From the NCBI GenBank assembly GCA_907165275.2, contig OU015674.1:3967001-4031000 (forward strand): a stretch of DNA of 64,000 nt, given 5' to 3'. The DNA comes from Zygaena filipendulae. Lineage: Eukaryota; Arthropoda; Insecta; Lepidoptera; Zygaenidae. The translations under genes were made by a program, and so were the position numbers. This document shows positions 1-11,682 of this stretch, piece after piece. Every line of letters starts with the position of its first letter. Position 1 is the stretch's first letter. The notes below the pieces were generated by a model, which saw only the letters and a list, made by a program, of their open reading frames with translations, ran no database searches and was not told the origin of the DNA.

Positions 1-93
1 TATACATCAGATTAACACATAGGGTACTTTTAATCCCGGAATTCCGGCGAGAACTCTGAAATTAACGAGGGTGAAACCGCGGGGCACAACTAG
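1..93 (+). mobile_element. Helitron-like element, 3' part (cut by window edge)
   Basis: The window starts inside a copy of the Helitron-like family. The conserved 3' region is visible (GGGTACTTTTAATCCCGGAA, then a hairpin-forming segment ending in GTGAAACCGCGGGG), followed by CACAACTAG and then T. Ending in CTAG before T, with a hairpin just upstream, is the Helitron signature. The same 3' end recurs at 36892-37124. The 5' end lies outside the window. Confidence 0.75.
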
Positions 94-697
94 TTTTGTT
101 ATATTTTGACCAGTTTTATTCAAATCTGTCCACTTGTCGCATGATGCACATTGAAACATACCTACGAACGAACAAAAAAAGTAAGTAAAGTACATACCTA
201 TATTATGTTAAATTTTTTTTGCCAGAACAAACACACTGACAAAACATTATTTTACACAATGTGTAGACATTATTTATAGGGATGGTACTCAATAGAGTGA
301 AGTAGGTATTCAATGACAGAAACAATCATTATTTTGCCCGCTAAAAACAATAACACCTTTTTTGTCCTGTGTTCCTTGAAGCTTTTTTTTATGATATTCT
401 TTATTATCAAAATTCAAGCGAAGCACCTTATAATATGCATATTTAAATGTAAAAGAGCCCGTTGCTATACATAGTAGATACAGAAGCTCATTAGCCGGCC
501 GGTGCCGGTGGCGGCCCGGCTGACCGGAGCGGAGGCGTCGCTCGTTTACGATTGTGATATAACCGCCATAAAGCGAACAACGAATTTAATTTTTACAATC
601 GCTGTAGTGATGTAAACAGATCCAGATCTTAGAATATCGATAAAATTGAATCAGACAGGCCCAAATAGGTATTCGAATTAAGAAATAAAATCAACCC
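94..697. other. No gene or clear repeat; G+C-rich patch
   Basis: A+T-rich DNA with one G+C-rich patch at about 493-546 (GGCCGGTGCCGGTGGCGG and following). The patch could be a promoter remnant or part of an unrecognised element. No reading frame of interest was seen. Confidence 0.4.
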
Positions 698-699
698 CG

Positions 700-752
700 T
701 AGTTAAGTTGACTGTCTATGATCGTTATCGCTTTAGAAATCTAAGGAACTTA
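700..752 (+). repeat. Family J repeat fragment
   Basis: Contains AAGTTGACTGTCTATGATCG and then CTAAGGAACT. The same string is found inverted at 37595-37656. Two diverged copies in opposite orientations show this is an interspersed repeat; its class is unknown. Confidence 0.5.
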
Positions 753-784
753 TATGTGGGCGTCCACGTAAAAAGTTACCAGTA

Positions 785-898
785 TTACCACCAGTTAGAA
801 GAAGAAGAAAAGAAGAACAGTTAGTGCTTAATACTAACCAAAATGAGTCACTGTTACTTATCTAATAAATAAACTATTCTATTCCATTCTATTCTATT
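785..898 (+). mobile_element. LINE/SINE 3' end with (ATTCT)n tail
   Basis: Contains CCAAAATGAGTCACTGTTAC, then AATAAATAAA and a short imperfect ATTCT tail. The same 3' end lies reversed at 46692-46755, where GAATAGAATAG precedes GTAACAGTGACTCATTTTGG. A constant body followed by a pentamer tail is typical of a 5'-truncated non-LTR element. No coding sequence is left. Confidence 0.55.
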
Positions 899-3384
899 GG
901 TATTGAGTTAGACTAGATTCGGTATCTACATAGAATAGTCAATTGATAGTAAGGATTGAAAAAATATTCAAAAACTTGCACAGCTTTTTTTATCAGACAT
1001 TTGAATTTGAAATTCTGAAAAAGCCTAAAACATAAAAAAAAAAATTCATCACCACGTGACAAGACGATAAGCTGTTTAGTTTTTCTCTTTCCTCTTTATG
1101 ATATTAAGTAGTATAGATAACATTCTTTTAACACTCTAATTGCCAAAAAATCATAAACCTATCTACCTATGTGACTAAAGTAAAACTTTGAGCACGTGGG
1201 ACAAAGTACGAGTTTTGTAGCGCGATATCGAAACGCAGCGTGTTATTGTGAATCAGGGATCAAATCAGCGTTTATTATAAAATCCTATGTATGATGATGC
1301 TTTTCCCATCTTTGCAACCCAATCGCGCGAAAAAGGTCATAGGTAAGTTGAGTCTCGGATCAACTTATAGGTACCTTCCTACTTTCCGAGGGATTACCAA
1401 AATAAATGCGGTGTATCAGTAGGCAGAAGCTTATATTTATTCATCCACACTAATACACGTATCTACATATCATAAAGAGGTAAGGTTTGCACCTACCATA
1501 TCTGTAAGTTTCGATATAGGGATACTCTCTGGGACTAATTAATCGATTCAAAAAAAATTTACACTAATAGAAACCAACATTATCCCTGAACATAAGGCAC
1601 GGTATTCCCGCGGAAGTACCGAAACTCATGGGGGGACAGATGAATAGTTGTTACAAGTAATTTAAGTCTTTGAAAAGAAGATCAGGGAAGTACTTTAATC
1701 CTATAAAGCGGTCCTGCGGGAGTTTTGAACTAGTAGGTATGGTATTAAATGGAAGGACTGAAGTAAAATATCTAATAAAGTGAGACAGTAAAATCTATAC
1801 CGACTTTTAAAAGTATCGGCGAACCGGTAATCAGCAATAAATTTAAACATTATGGACTCGTTCTGGTAATAACATGACAAGCTGACAAGGCACTATCATA
1901 GTTATATGCTTCTTGTTTTAGACAAAAGCTTTTTAAAATTTATTTATACAAATGTATTCTTGTTATATTAACGGTTTATGTTACCTAATATATTTTTATT
2001 GCACGCGGCATAGTAAAATTCCCTTCTTAAAAATATCATGAAACAGCATAATTATTATTTATAATATGCAACCAGTATCGATATTTATCCAAATATCGAT
2101 AGGTACATCCCAACTTGCATGATTGAACCATTAGAAACAGCAATGTACTGCCCCATACGATACCAGATTGCCGGTTGTTCTCAACAATATCCTAGTAAAA
2201 TAATCTTTGTGAAATATCACAATATTGCTACAATATTTCATTCAAGTGCCTTCTAAAAATATTTTCTTATTAGATAGGCTCTTCTAAAACTTTCTGGTTA
2301 GAATTTTAAACTGGAGGAATCAGATATTTTATCAGCTCGCGGATACCTTTATCAGCTATTATAGTTATAAAACAGGTTATAAAACACTTATGATTAACAT
2401 CAACGACTTTTATAGCACCAGTTTGGAACGAGATATGTCATTTGATAGTTACAATTATATCATAAACAATTATATTTAATATTTATTATAGTCTATTATA
2501 CAAAATATTATTCACACAAATCATATTCGACAAAGGCTTGTAAAAATAATTTAATTGCTATTTAGCATTTAAATTGTTATTTAAACCAAACGAGATCTTT
2601 GACACCGAGTCTGTCAAAGCTATATCGGTTCAAATTATATTGTGCCTAGCTAAAAACTACGTAGAAAAGCTTTTTGATATGAAATGATGTTCAAGGTTCA
2701 AGATCAACGTGTTATAATGGATCAATTGGTAACGATTAGATATTATACGTTAATATCTACCCAACTACCTATCTACTTACTTTTCTATGCTACGGCTCAA
2801 TATATTATTATTGCTACGGTTGCTTTTAATAAAGTATTATTACATACTATGATTCCGAACCGATAAACGCAGAAAATTTAAATTTGAAAATTTTATATTG
2901 TATATTAAATTTTATTTATTTTTAAATTATGGTAGGAAGTAGGTACGATGAAATACTGGTACGGTTCGGTAATATAGTTGTTCAAAATCAGCAATAGAAT
3001 CTATTGACATACAACATTTATTTACACACAGATTAGAATGTAATACCATATTAATAAAATCTAAATGAAAAGAACACTACAGCACTACTATCTAGGTAAT
3101 CTTAAATAATCTAAAAATAATAAAAAAAAAATGAAAAAAATTTATTAAACAACAGTTAAAAAAAAGAAATAGTTTTTGAACATGGTTACTTTTTACCGAA
3201 AAATGGGTCAAGCTTTTTTGTAGGTAAACACAGAAAATTTGCAAGCCGCCATTACAGTATTTTAAAGAACGGATGTGAGTACAGACGTCTGTTTGATGGT
3301 AATCGACGCCATGCCTTCGGTAGCTATAATTTTGTTCCATTTTGTAGGAATAACGTCACGACAATTAATCTGTCAGTAATCAGT
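899..3384. other. Unassigned A+T-rich intergenic DNA
   Basis: No supported gene. The short frames here have no recognisable protein features. A small palindrome with a DRE-like TATCGATA site lies at 2080-2103 and is listed separately. No repeat family of this window was recognised elsewhere in the stretch. Confidence 0.4.
2080..2103. repeat. Short perfect palindrome containing TATCGATA
   Basis: TATCGATATTT, a four-base loop, then AAATATCGATA: an 11-bp perfect stem. The right arm contains TATCGATA, the insect DREF/DRE octamer. No gene start is visible nearby, so a regulatory role is speculative. Confidence 0.45.
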
Positions 3385-3452
3385 ATTTGTATGTTTTTTG
3401 TGTGCCAAATAAAGTAATTTCAATTAAATTTCAATTCAATTCAATTTATTAT
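3385..3452 (+). mobile_element. LINE-like 3' end with CAATT tail
   Basis: TTTTTTGTGTGCCAAATAAAG followed by repeated TTTCAATT/CAATT units. An AATAAA signal running into a simple tail is typical of an insect non-LTR 3' terminus. Only the last part of the element is recognisable. Confidence 0.45.
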
Positions 3453-4171
3453 AACTTAGAATTCCTTTTTTTTAGGTAAGTAGTAACGATTCTTCTAATT
3501 AAAATACCGTTAGGGTGTATCGATGGGTATACTGAAAATAACCTTACACCACGGTAATTGATGTGGCTTACATCACTTATTCGGTTCTGCGACTAGACAT
3601 TTATAGAACCTCGTAATTACAACATCAATTAAAAAATTACATCGCTTCAATTAGGTACTCTACCTTCTACTACTTTTGTACCGTGTTTTTGTGTTTGACT
3701 TGTACTTTTATCATGTAGGAGATTTATTATCCCATCTAAACAATAAAACAATAAATTTAAAGCCTCCACAAGCTACCGTATACCGTCGAGTCTAGTTCAT
3801 AAGCAAATGCATGCTCGCGTGAAAACTTCACCCCCCCCTTGCCCGATAGGGGGCGCCATTGTTGGCTGGTTGTTTGCGCAAATCTCCCGGATAACAATGC
3901 GCGGCCGATACCCGGCTTTGTTTTCACTTATCCGGGTACATACCTACAGTATGGACGCTCGTTACTCAAATGCCCCTTTTGCAACCGGATAGAACAGATT
4001 TAGTTTGTGCACTACCTATATTTATGATATTTATTGTAGTTTTAATGTAGGTATACCATTAAATTAAAGTGGCAGGGAAGAGAAAATTTATTAAATGTAA
4101 TAATAATTTTAGTAACATTTCACAAAACACAGATCTAAGCGTAATCGTGTTTGTAGAATTTGTAGAAACCC
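3453..4171. other. Unassigned DNA with a G+C-rich stretch
   Basis: No gene recognised. At 3820-3925 there is a G+C-rich stretch (CCCCCCTTGCCCGATAGGGGG, then GCGGCCGATACCCGGC). It can fold into short hairpins but matches nothing I recognise. Confidence 0.35.
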
Positions 4172-4174
4172 TTA

Positions 4175-4411
4175 CGGCCGCACTCAGAGTCGACTTTGAT
4201 GATTACTTAGTTAAGTATAGATTTTTAAAACAAAACTACCGCAACCAGAGACGTTCAGTAAATTAATGTTAATTGGCATTTAATGAGATGTAACTTAATT
4301 AGTTAAATACCAATTAACATTAATTTATTAAACTGGTCTGATTGCTGCACTATTGTTTTAAAAATCTATACTTAACTAAGTAATCATTAAAGTCGACTCT
4401 GAGTGCGGCGG
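4175..4411. mobile_element. Palindromic MITE, family P copy 1 (PIF/Harbinger-like)
   Basis: The left arm starts CGGCCGCACTCAGAGTCGAC and the right arm ends GTCGACTCTGAGTGCGGCGG. Nearly the whole 237 bp is one inverted repeat with AATTAATGTTAATTGGCATT near the centre. It is flanked by TTA at 4172-4174 and 4412-4414. The TTA duplication is typical of PIF/Harbinger. No coding capacity. Confidence 0.8.
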
Positions 4412-4414
4412 TTA

Positions 4415-5021
4415 GCCACTTACACCAAAAAAAAAACAAACTTCCAATTTTAGCGCTTAATAATTTCTGGAACCAAATTGTGTTTAAATAGCCTCTTAAA
4501 TTATCTACTCGATTAAACGTTAATAGTTCACATGGAAATGACTCTAAACCTCAATTTAAGAGAAACCTTAATCTCATTTTATACTTATAGAGTAGACTAT
4601 TGAGTATAGAGTAATAATAGTATTAATGATCAAAATCAATGTCGACACCATCACTCAAGGGCTCCACTTAGCACCCTAGTAATTAAAGTGCAAACGAGGT
4701 AACGTCACAAGTAAGGAACAGCCTGACAACTCTATCGGAGTGATACGCCACAAAGCCTAGCCGTCTGCACTCTGCCTTATTGCTGTACCTACAGATAGTA
4801 TCTACAGCATGTTCTAATTTTTAAATGCTAATATGAATAGTTTTAAAATTACCATAATTATACTTTTAAAGTTTAGTCTATGAATATATTATTACCAGGG
4901 TTTCCAATTTATCTACCGTAAATAACTGTAAAAGTACTGTCTCTTAATGCCTTTAGAGTGCTGCTAAATTAAACGCGACATTTGACCTAAATACTTAAAA
5001 CCACAAAAGTTTTCATTTTAC
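4415..5021. other. Unassigned A+T-rich DNA
   Basis: No gene, repeat family or strong secondary structure was recognised. Confidence 0.4.
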
Positions 5022-5215
5022 GTACTATAAATGTAATACTCAACCTGTTTGTTTGTTACGCTTTCACCGCCTAACTACTGAACCAATCATCATGGAAATT
5101 TGCACAACAGTTGTCAGAGGTAGGTAGGTATAAAGACGAGCATAATGGTACTTTTTATTTCGAAACACCCGCTGGAACTTTGAAATTCACGCGTGCCACT
5201 ATGGGGAACAGCTAG
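5022..5215 (+). mobile_element. Degenerate Helitron-like element
   Basis: The order is ACTATAAATG, CTGTTTGTTTGTTACGCTTT, ATCATCATGGAAATTTGCAC, a decayed hairpin region and GGGGAACAGCTAG. This is the full layout of the GTTT-repeat subtype. The hairpin arms are mutated, so the copy is old. Confidence 0.65.
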
Positions 5216-5329
5216 TTACTGGTGAAGTTGGATCATTGTCTAGCGCGAAGTGGGAGTTCCATATTTCATCGTTGATCGTTCGATCACTGCTATGTTAATA
5301 AACAAACTTTTTGAAATACTTATAAAAGG

Positions 5330-5440
5330 CACATTCATTTAATGAACGTCTGTGTGCGGCAACTTGTTTCTAAAATCTTTACTTAAAATTAAGTAAGTAC
5401 CCACTACCCAATCATTAAAACGACTCTGAGTGTGATCGTA
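5330..5440. mobile_element. Family P half copy
   Basis: Contains AATGAACGTCTGTGTGCGGC, AATTAAGTAAG and ATCATTAAAACGACTCTGAG, matching the outer copy at 53026-53398 more closely than the canonical P. Only about half the palindrome remains. Confidence 0.5.
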
Positions 5441-5760
5441 AGTTTTTTGATTTGTTGAGTTGTCTGTGGGATCAAGTAGATTTGTGTGTTGTGAAGTGGA
5501 TTATTATTATTATTTAGTACTTTGGATACTAAACAAGCAACCTGTACGTACCTACAGAAATAACTAAAGCTAAGTGCACACTGTCTGTCACGCACAAAGG
5601 CCGCAGGCTGTGCGATGCATGCCTTGTGGCTTTGTTGTGCTTTAAAAAAAAGGCATTCGCGAAACAATGGGCCCCGCTGCCTGTTCAGGTGGTAGCTAGG
5701 TATGTAGGTACGTGCGCGTTACGTTCCCATCCCGTCTCAGACTGCGGCAATAACGTGTTA
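5441..5760. other. Unassigned DNA beside the foldback element
   Basis: Nothing recognised beyond local TAGGTA-type strings. G+C content rises towards the element that starts at 5761. Confidence 0.35.
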
Positions 5761-6415
5761 GGCTCCGTTTATATGTACAGACATTGAGCGTGTCCGACAC
5801 GTTCCGTCACAAACAAAATAATATTCTCCAATACATTCACGTCTATCGTGACACGCAGAGGCGTCTCTAGCCCATGTAGCGGCCGTGTGCAAACATTACC
5901 CTAGCCCCCTAGAAGGTAAGCGCGTGGTTAAAATGAAATAGGTATAAAGTACAAGTAAGTAAAACATCAAGTTATCACAAACTGAAAAACCCCAGCGGAT
6001 AATAAAATTTATTGTTTGGAGATTTTTGAAGTAGTAATTTCCGCCGAGTTTTCGTAGCGAGCGGTGCTCGGCGCCCCCTAGGACTTCTGCGCCCGTGTGC
6101 AACGCACACCCTGCACTATAGGTAAAGACGCCTCTGGTGACACGACCACGCAGACGCGGACAGACACCGGCCGCTCCCAGCCAGTATTCGCGGAAAGAAT
6201 ATTTTGGTTTGCGCAGTTCATGTCTGTATGTGTCTGTGGCGACATGCCGAGCGGTGTGAATAGAGAGAGCATCGGCACCGTGCACATGTCTTTTGTAAAT
6301 AAACGGTGTCGGTCGGCGTCTGCCACGGAATGTTGTTGGCACGAAACGGCGTCCGTCGGTGTCTGCGACGGAACGTGTCGGGCACGCTCAATGTCTGTAG
6401 ATATAAACGAACCCT
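5761..6415. mobile_element. G+C-rich TIR/foldback element K
   Basis: The left end (5761-5815) and the reverse complement of the right end (6361-6415) agree over about 50 bp with few mismatches. Both contain ACAGACATTGAGCGTG followed by CGACACGTTCCGTC. A second inverted pair lies inside: GTGACACGCAGAGGCGTCTC near 5849 and GACGCCTCTGGTGACAC near 6126. At 6306-6390 a unit of about 45-50 bp is tandemly duplicated. Several long overlapping frames on both strands appear to be a by-product of high G+C. No transposase motif is visible and no target duplication could be fixed. Confidence 0.65.
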
Positions 6416-6518
6416 TATGCGAACGTCTACGATGGGAGGTACGGGCAGACATCCGTGCGAACGTGCTCGTTGTAGGTACTACGCAGGGTTCGAGTCAATT
6501 TAGACATTCTGAGTTCTG

Positions 6519-6629
6519 ACTAATAATGTAAATGCGAATGTGAGTTTGTTTGTAACGCTTTTACTTTTGTCGTGGAGTTGCCGCGGGAGCTCCGAAATTT
6601 ACGCGAGCGAAACCGCGGGGAATAGCTGG
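6519..6629 (+). mobile_element. Internally deleted Helitron-like element
   Basis: ACTAATAATGTAAATGCGAA leads into GTGAGTTTGTTTGTAACGCT and then directly into the 3' part, CGCGGGAGCTCCGAAATTTA, with AACCGCGGGGAATAGCTGG. About 90 bp of the usual middle are missing, and the terminal CTAG has become CTGG. Confidence 0.65.
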
Positions 6630-7407
6630 TAGATAATATTTATTTGGCATCATGTCATTAAACATTATTTACGAAGGCATTTTTATGTTGTTTTATATTT
6701 CAATTTTTTAATTTACTTACCTATGTAGGTACCTATTCACATTTTAATTTTTTTTTACCGTTTTGAGATTTGCTCTCTATTGAAATTAAATATAATGTCA
6801 ACGCATTTACTATACTAAGCAAGCTAATATGTTGTTTACCTGTAACTTTGTTTTAGAGTTAAGTATGTCTTTGCTAATAAATGCTTATTTTTTTATATTG
6901 TGGATGGATAGTGCTAATTATCCAAATAAAGACAATTTTCATAGAAATCTGCCTTGGAGCGCGCCCGACTATTAGCTATATTCTATAATAATCTGCTAAA
7001 GTTACATGAGCACCCAGTTCAACAGTTTAAGAGCGCATAAATTAGGTACAAAGAAACACAGAAACGTGTGTTTTTATAGTATGTACCTACCTACATCCAA
7101 TGTACATAATCATTAACCGTATTATTTGATTTTAGATCTTATGTTTTTAATATTTTAAATTACGTCATTTATAATTTTCATAAGACGTGATACAGTGCCG
7201 TATGTTCACAATCCTCGCATCACGAACCAAACGTTGATTATGAGTGAGACAGGGACTCTATGAATGGTTGCCGCTAAATTACAATCGTGCTTCCACATAT
7301 CTAATACTATGATAGCAATACTCAATTTTAGAAACTCCTTAGTTTCTAAGATATCGAAGCATTTGAATGCGAAGGAGGAGTTTTGAATCCGAATGTAATT
7401 TAAGATA
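6630..7407. other. Unassigned A+T-rich DNA
   Basis: No gene or repeat family recognised. Confidence 0.4.
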
Positions 7408-7470
7408 CTAGTTGTACCCCGCGGTTTCGCCTGAGTGAATTTTAGGACTCCATAAGGAACTCCGAGATTA
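7408..7470 (-). mobile_element. Helitron-like 3' end, truncated
   Basis: CTAGTTGTACCCCGCGGTTTC followed by a decayed ATTTTAGGACTCC region. On the minus strand this is the CTAG terminus plus hairpin. The rest is absent where another copy begins. Confidence 0.6.
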
Positions 7471-7479
7471 GAATCCTTT

Positions 7480-7692
7480 CGTACCTACTAATATCTATTA
7501 ATCCGCGTGTCTATTCACGCTTATCTCCGGAACAACTGAACGGATTGTCATGCCATTTTCACAGGTAGATTAAGCTTAGCTTGGAGCAACATATACCTAC
7601 GCTTTCTTAAATTTAAATCTGACATCGGATAACGGGAAAAGAGTTGCTATAGAAAAGCGTTTCACGTGGGTGAAACCGCGGAGCATAGCTAG
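7480..7692 (+). mobile_element. Helitron-like element, variant 5' module
   Basis: ACTAATATCTATTAATCCGC starts a copy with CTTATCTCCGGAACAACTGA and TTTTCACAGGTAG in the middle. It ends GTGGGTGAAACCGCGGAGCA then TAGCTAG. The 3' end is standard; the middle differs from the GTTT and GGAT subtypes. Confidence 0.6.
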
Positions 7693-7734
7693 TTCCCAAA
7701 AATCACGCTCCAATATTAGGTACACCAATAGACA

Positions 7735-7934
7735 TCCTTACTACTTATTATAAATGTGAAAGTGAGTTAGTTTGTTTATTACACTTTCACACCATAACAG
7801 TGCAACCAATCATCATGAAATTTTGCATACACGTTGTTATGGATACAAAGAAGGACATAGGGTAGAGCTGTATGTCGTGGAATTCCCGTGGGAACTCTGA
7901 AATGAACACGGATGGAACCGCGGAGGTCAGCTAG
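7735..7934 (+). mobile_element. Near-complete Helitron-like element (GTTT subtype)
   Basis: It starts TCCTTACTACTTATTATAAA after A and ends GGTCAGCTAG before T. In order: GAAAGTGAGTTAGTTTG, CACTTTCAC, ATCATCATGAAATTTTGCAT, ACACGTTGTTATG, AGAAGGACATAGG, then the hairpin around GGAATTCCCGTGGGAACTC and GGAACCGCGG. At 200 bp it is a useful reference copy. Confidence 0.75.
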
Positions 7935-8031
7935 TAATAATTAATTTATTATTGTTAATGATCCCAGATAGGTAGGTACATTATATTAACCGTATAGGTA
8001 GGTATTATCGCGCATCTACTATACTTACATA

Positions 8032-8209
8032 TGGACACAGATAAGCAAAAACATGTTAACCCACAAAACAAAGTTATTGATTCAGAACGATTTATTGAAA
8101 GTTAGAGAACGTTTTTAATTATGTTTTTAGCTTATTACATTGTTTAAATATGTAACTAAATATTGAACACAAAAACTCCAGGGTGGGTTAACACACTTAT
8201 CTATGTCCA
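8032..8209 (+). mobile_element. Family D TIR element, short copy
   Basis: The left end is TGGACACAGATAAGCAAAAA with AACATGTTAACCCAC. The right end is GTGGGTTAACACACTTATCT with ATGTCCA. These form imperfect inverted ends around a 178-bp unit. The middle (GATTCAGAACGATTTATTGA, ATTACATTGTTTAAATATG) matches copies at 39564 and 61994. Non-coding. Confidence 0.7.
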
Positions 8210-10555
8210 TATAAGGTTACCCTGTATGTAAGGATTAAGGTGCTATAATAAAAATAAATACCTAGATTAAAAATTTAGAAGAACTCACTCAAGTCGTCAA
8301 TAGTCAAACTAAACTCAAGTAACTCTCTCTTGTACAATAATAAATAATTTATCTTTCAATGCCCATTATGATAAAATATTTTCTTCACTCTAATATAAAA
8401 ACAATGTGCAATTGAAAGATATTTATTTATAAGCTTCAATAAAAAGTAATGCGATTTGAAATGGAAACAATGATGATTGATGTTATACAGAAATAGTCAC
8501 TTAGAAAGAAATATTGGGTATTGAATAATGTTGAATTGTATGCAATAAATGTGTTGAAAGCCTTAGTCGTACCTATACCTAATGATGTTATTGTTTTATA
8601 TACATTTTATTGAAATATATAAATTAACTTTAGCCGACGCCCGAGGCTGCGTGCTGACGTCACTGTTACGCTCATAGACGTTTTGTGAACCAAATGGTTA
8701 AAAAAAAACAATATGTTTAAAGTTAGACTCATCTTTGAAAGCCCGATAATATCTACTATTTCGCTAAGTATTTTTTTTTTTTTTTGATGATGCACTCACA
8801 GATATTGATAGATAAACAGATAAATTGAAAAAAATTAACGATGATCCACAATAATTAAGTAATGACCTATTGCAAATAATAATCGAACTGTTTAAAGCAT
8901 TTTTTATTAGTACATTTATTTTATTCACGCGTAAGGTAAACGCCAAACATAGAACTGGTATCGGTAGAAAAAAAAAATTAGCATCCACCCTAATTCAGTT
9001 GTTCAAATCTCATTTTAATAAAATAAAATAAAATAGATACAGCTTTTGTTTTTTTTTTGTTATTAAAGTAGCAAAGACCGAAAACTTTGCCAGCGTTGTT
9101 TAGAATTCAAACAACGAATAGAGCGGGCAGGAAACATTGTGGCCACCCCAACAGGTGAATAAATTTTAAAACAAATCACAAAGTTTTCCTGTCACCGAGT
9201 ACAACAAGCGGGGTAGGCGGGCAAGTGTAAGGAAACAAAAAGATTTACGCGCCAAACTTGCGCGCACCGAATTAGTTAGCCAGTTTGGTCGCGTTCAAAT
9301 TTAAACAAAAGCAACGGAAGTTTGCTTTCGGTGCTACAAGGACAACATCTTTATTCTTTTCATATAAAAAATATGTTAGATGTAAATATCAGTGTTTTAC
9401 CTAACAAATTTAGTTAGGCATCACGCAGCAAAATTTTCCAAAAATTATCGAAATAGATTAGATTAGTAGCAGTAGATTAATATTTGACCCCTTTTTATAT
9501 TTCCAATGTACAGACGAGCTAAGTCTACAATTCTATTTTGTGTGTCTAAAAATAGATAAAAAATTTTTTTTTACTTATTTTTTTTAGAAGAAAAATGACA
9601 GCGCCTAAACGACTGGTAGGTTCAGCTTTAAATTGATTTTTCGAAAAAAAAATTAAAAAAGAAATTCAAGACTGTCATTTTTCACATAGGTATTATTTTT
9701 ACAAATAGCTTCACTGGACCATACATAAATACTTACAATCTGGGTTCCTCTCGACACACATTGATTTATGTCTCGCCATTCAATATGTGATCGCATAGAC
9801 TACAGAGGGACTTCGCGTTATCTCGCAAAAGAATAGAAGCCCGCCCTTAGGAAAGTTACAATAGAAAATTGTGTACTCTTATAAGTTGCTCTAATAGAAA
9901 ACTTTTTGATATTAGGATACCGCATGGGGTTTTGAAACATTTTGTTATTATGAAAACTATAGCTGTTTGCCCGTTTTTATTTTTTAGACTAAGAATGATG
10001 TAGGTATTGTGAATTCACCGAATTCACATATTTAAATCGAATTTAAAAAAAAAATCTACTAGCTGTGCCATACGTTGCAATGCTTGTTTTTATTTTTTTA
10101 TTTATTACTTTCTCATTTTGATTATTATTTAGCGTTAAATATTTTTCATTCTAAATATGTATCTGATAAATATACGATAAAAATGACAGTTTTAATATAC
10201 TTTAGTAGATAGAATTTACCTACTGTATTGTTTCACATAAAAAATTAATATAAAAACCTTATAAAATCAAGCTTAAACGTCGTGTGCATCTGAAGGACTA
10301 GACTCGTTACGATTTCCACTTTTTGTTTCATAATTTTATACAGAATCATGGACAGCAAAAACTATTTTGTGCACTTCAGTACTTTTGGATTCGTGATTAC
10401 TTCCACAGTAGCCATTTGGGGAACGAAGGCATCAGACAAAAGCAGCTTTTAAGCTTTTTGTCATTGTTAAGAACGATTGTAAAGCCTTATAGCTTTCGTT
10501 TAACCGCTATAACATCATTATAAGTTTTATATTATTTGAAAAGAATTTAAATAAA
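8210..10555. other. Unassigned A+T-rich DNA
   Basis: No supported gene. A T-tract lies at about 8771-8785 and a less A+T-rich stretch (GCGGGGTAGGCGGGCAAG, TTGCGCGCACCG) at about 9100-9330. AAAAATGACAG near 9592 and CTGTCATTTTT near 9672 form a short inverted pair about 90 bp across, which could be an old MITE. Confidence 0.35.
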
Positions 10556-10559
10556 ATGA

Positions 10560-10772
10560 CGTTTGTTCCCTGAGGTTTCACCCGCATTATTTTCCAAGTT
10601 CCCGCAGGAATTGCGGGGTAAAAACTAAAAATTACATGTCATTTCCTGTACCTATGACAACGTGTATCGGTATGCAAAATTTCATGATGAGCGGTTGAAC
10701 CGTTAAGGCGCGAAAACGTAAAAAATAAATAGACAAACAAACAAATAAATAAACAAAAATCACATTAGGATG
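10560..10772 (-). mobile_element. Degenerate Helitron-like element (GTTT subtype)
   Basis: Read on the minus strand: a 5' end with repeated TTTGTTTGTC, CGTTTTCGCGCCTTAACGG, ATCATGAAATTTTGCATACC, AACGTGGTTGTCATAGG-like spacing, and a decayed hairpin end. The terminal CTAG is lost. It abuts a copy in the other orientation. Confidence 0.6.
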
Positions 10773-10775
10773 TGT

Positions 10776-10982
10776 AACTAATATTATAGGTAAATGCGAA
10801 AGTACCTAACTCTGTTAGCTTTTCAGGCGTTAACTGCTCAGTCAAAAAAGATAAAATTTTGCATACCTACACCTGTCCTTCTGTGTACCCCTGACAGTCA
10901 GGAGTACAGAGAAGGACATAAGGTACTTTTCGTTCCGGAATTACCGAGGGAACTCCGAAATTAACGCGCGTGAAACCGCTAG
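10776..10982 (+). mobile_element. Helitron-like element with internal inverted duplication
   Basis: CTAATATTATAGGTAAATGC starts the copy and GCGCGTGAAACCGCTAG ends it. The usual CAGGGGTACAGAGAAGGACA segment is duplicated in inverted form at 10874-10918, making a cruciform-capable stem inside the element. Confidence 0.65.
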
Positions 10983-11378
10983 TTTTATATATAAATAATG
11001 GTATAGTTCAGAAATCATAAGTAATAACGTGGTAATCACATGCATAACAGCTGCAAACCTCACTTACATCTGTAATATACAATTCATTTCGATCCCCGGT
11101 CTGTCATTAAAGCACCCTTCACACTCAACGAAAGTGAACGGACGAGTTATTCGTTCACGGAGCGCTTAAATTAAATCGATTCGTGATAAATGATTGAGCA
11201 CAACGAAAGAGATTAAAATTGTACCGTTATTAATTAGAATTTTACGTTCTGTACTTTATGTATATTATTTGAACTCTAATTCAAAATCAACTAATGAATT
11301 GATGCATGACTGCGTTTTCATTTCATAAAGAGCCCTTCGCATTGGCCGATCATCAGACAATAATAAAATTATACGCTC
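10983..11378. other. Unassigned A+T-rich DNA
   Basis: No gene or family recognised between the Helitron copy and family A. Confidence 0.35.
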
Positions 11379-11562
11379 TATACAACGTGTTAATGAATTG
11401 ACTGAAAACTAGAAAGTAGTTTGTTCAGAATCGACTTCTGAATTTTACTAGTCCATGTCTAAATTATTTATAATACAGTATTTGGCGCGTACGCCGCCCG
11501 CAGCAAAAAAATCTAATCGGCCATTGACACGTAGGCGCGGTCGTAGCGCTTGAAATTTCGTA

Positions 11563-11682
11563 AAATTAAATTAAATTTAATTCATCAACCGACTTCCCAA
11601 GAAGGAAGAGGTTCTCAATTCATCTGAATGTTGTTTTTTTCATCGCAAGAATATGGTACAACGAGATGTCAGTTTATATTAG
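11563..11682. repeat. Insert with ATCAACCGACTTCCCAAG motif
   Basis: ATCAACCGACTTCCCAAGAA followed by GGAAGAGGTTCTCAATTC interrupts family A between GAAATTTCGTA and the GATAACCTCC part, which are close together in other A copies. I believe this motif is widespread in Lepidoptera, but its class cannot be told from one copy. Confidence 0.45.

Noticed and set aside
5896..6519. Several long overlapping frames on both strands (up to 148 codons)
   Set aside because: They lie in the G+C-rich foldback element K, where stop codons are rare. Frames on both strands overlap and no protein motif is visible.
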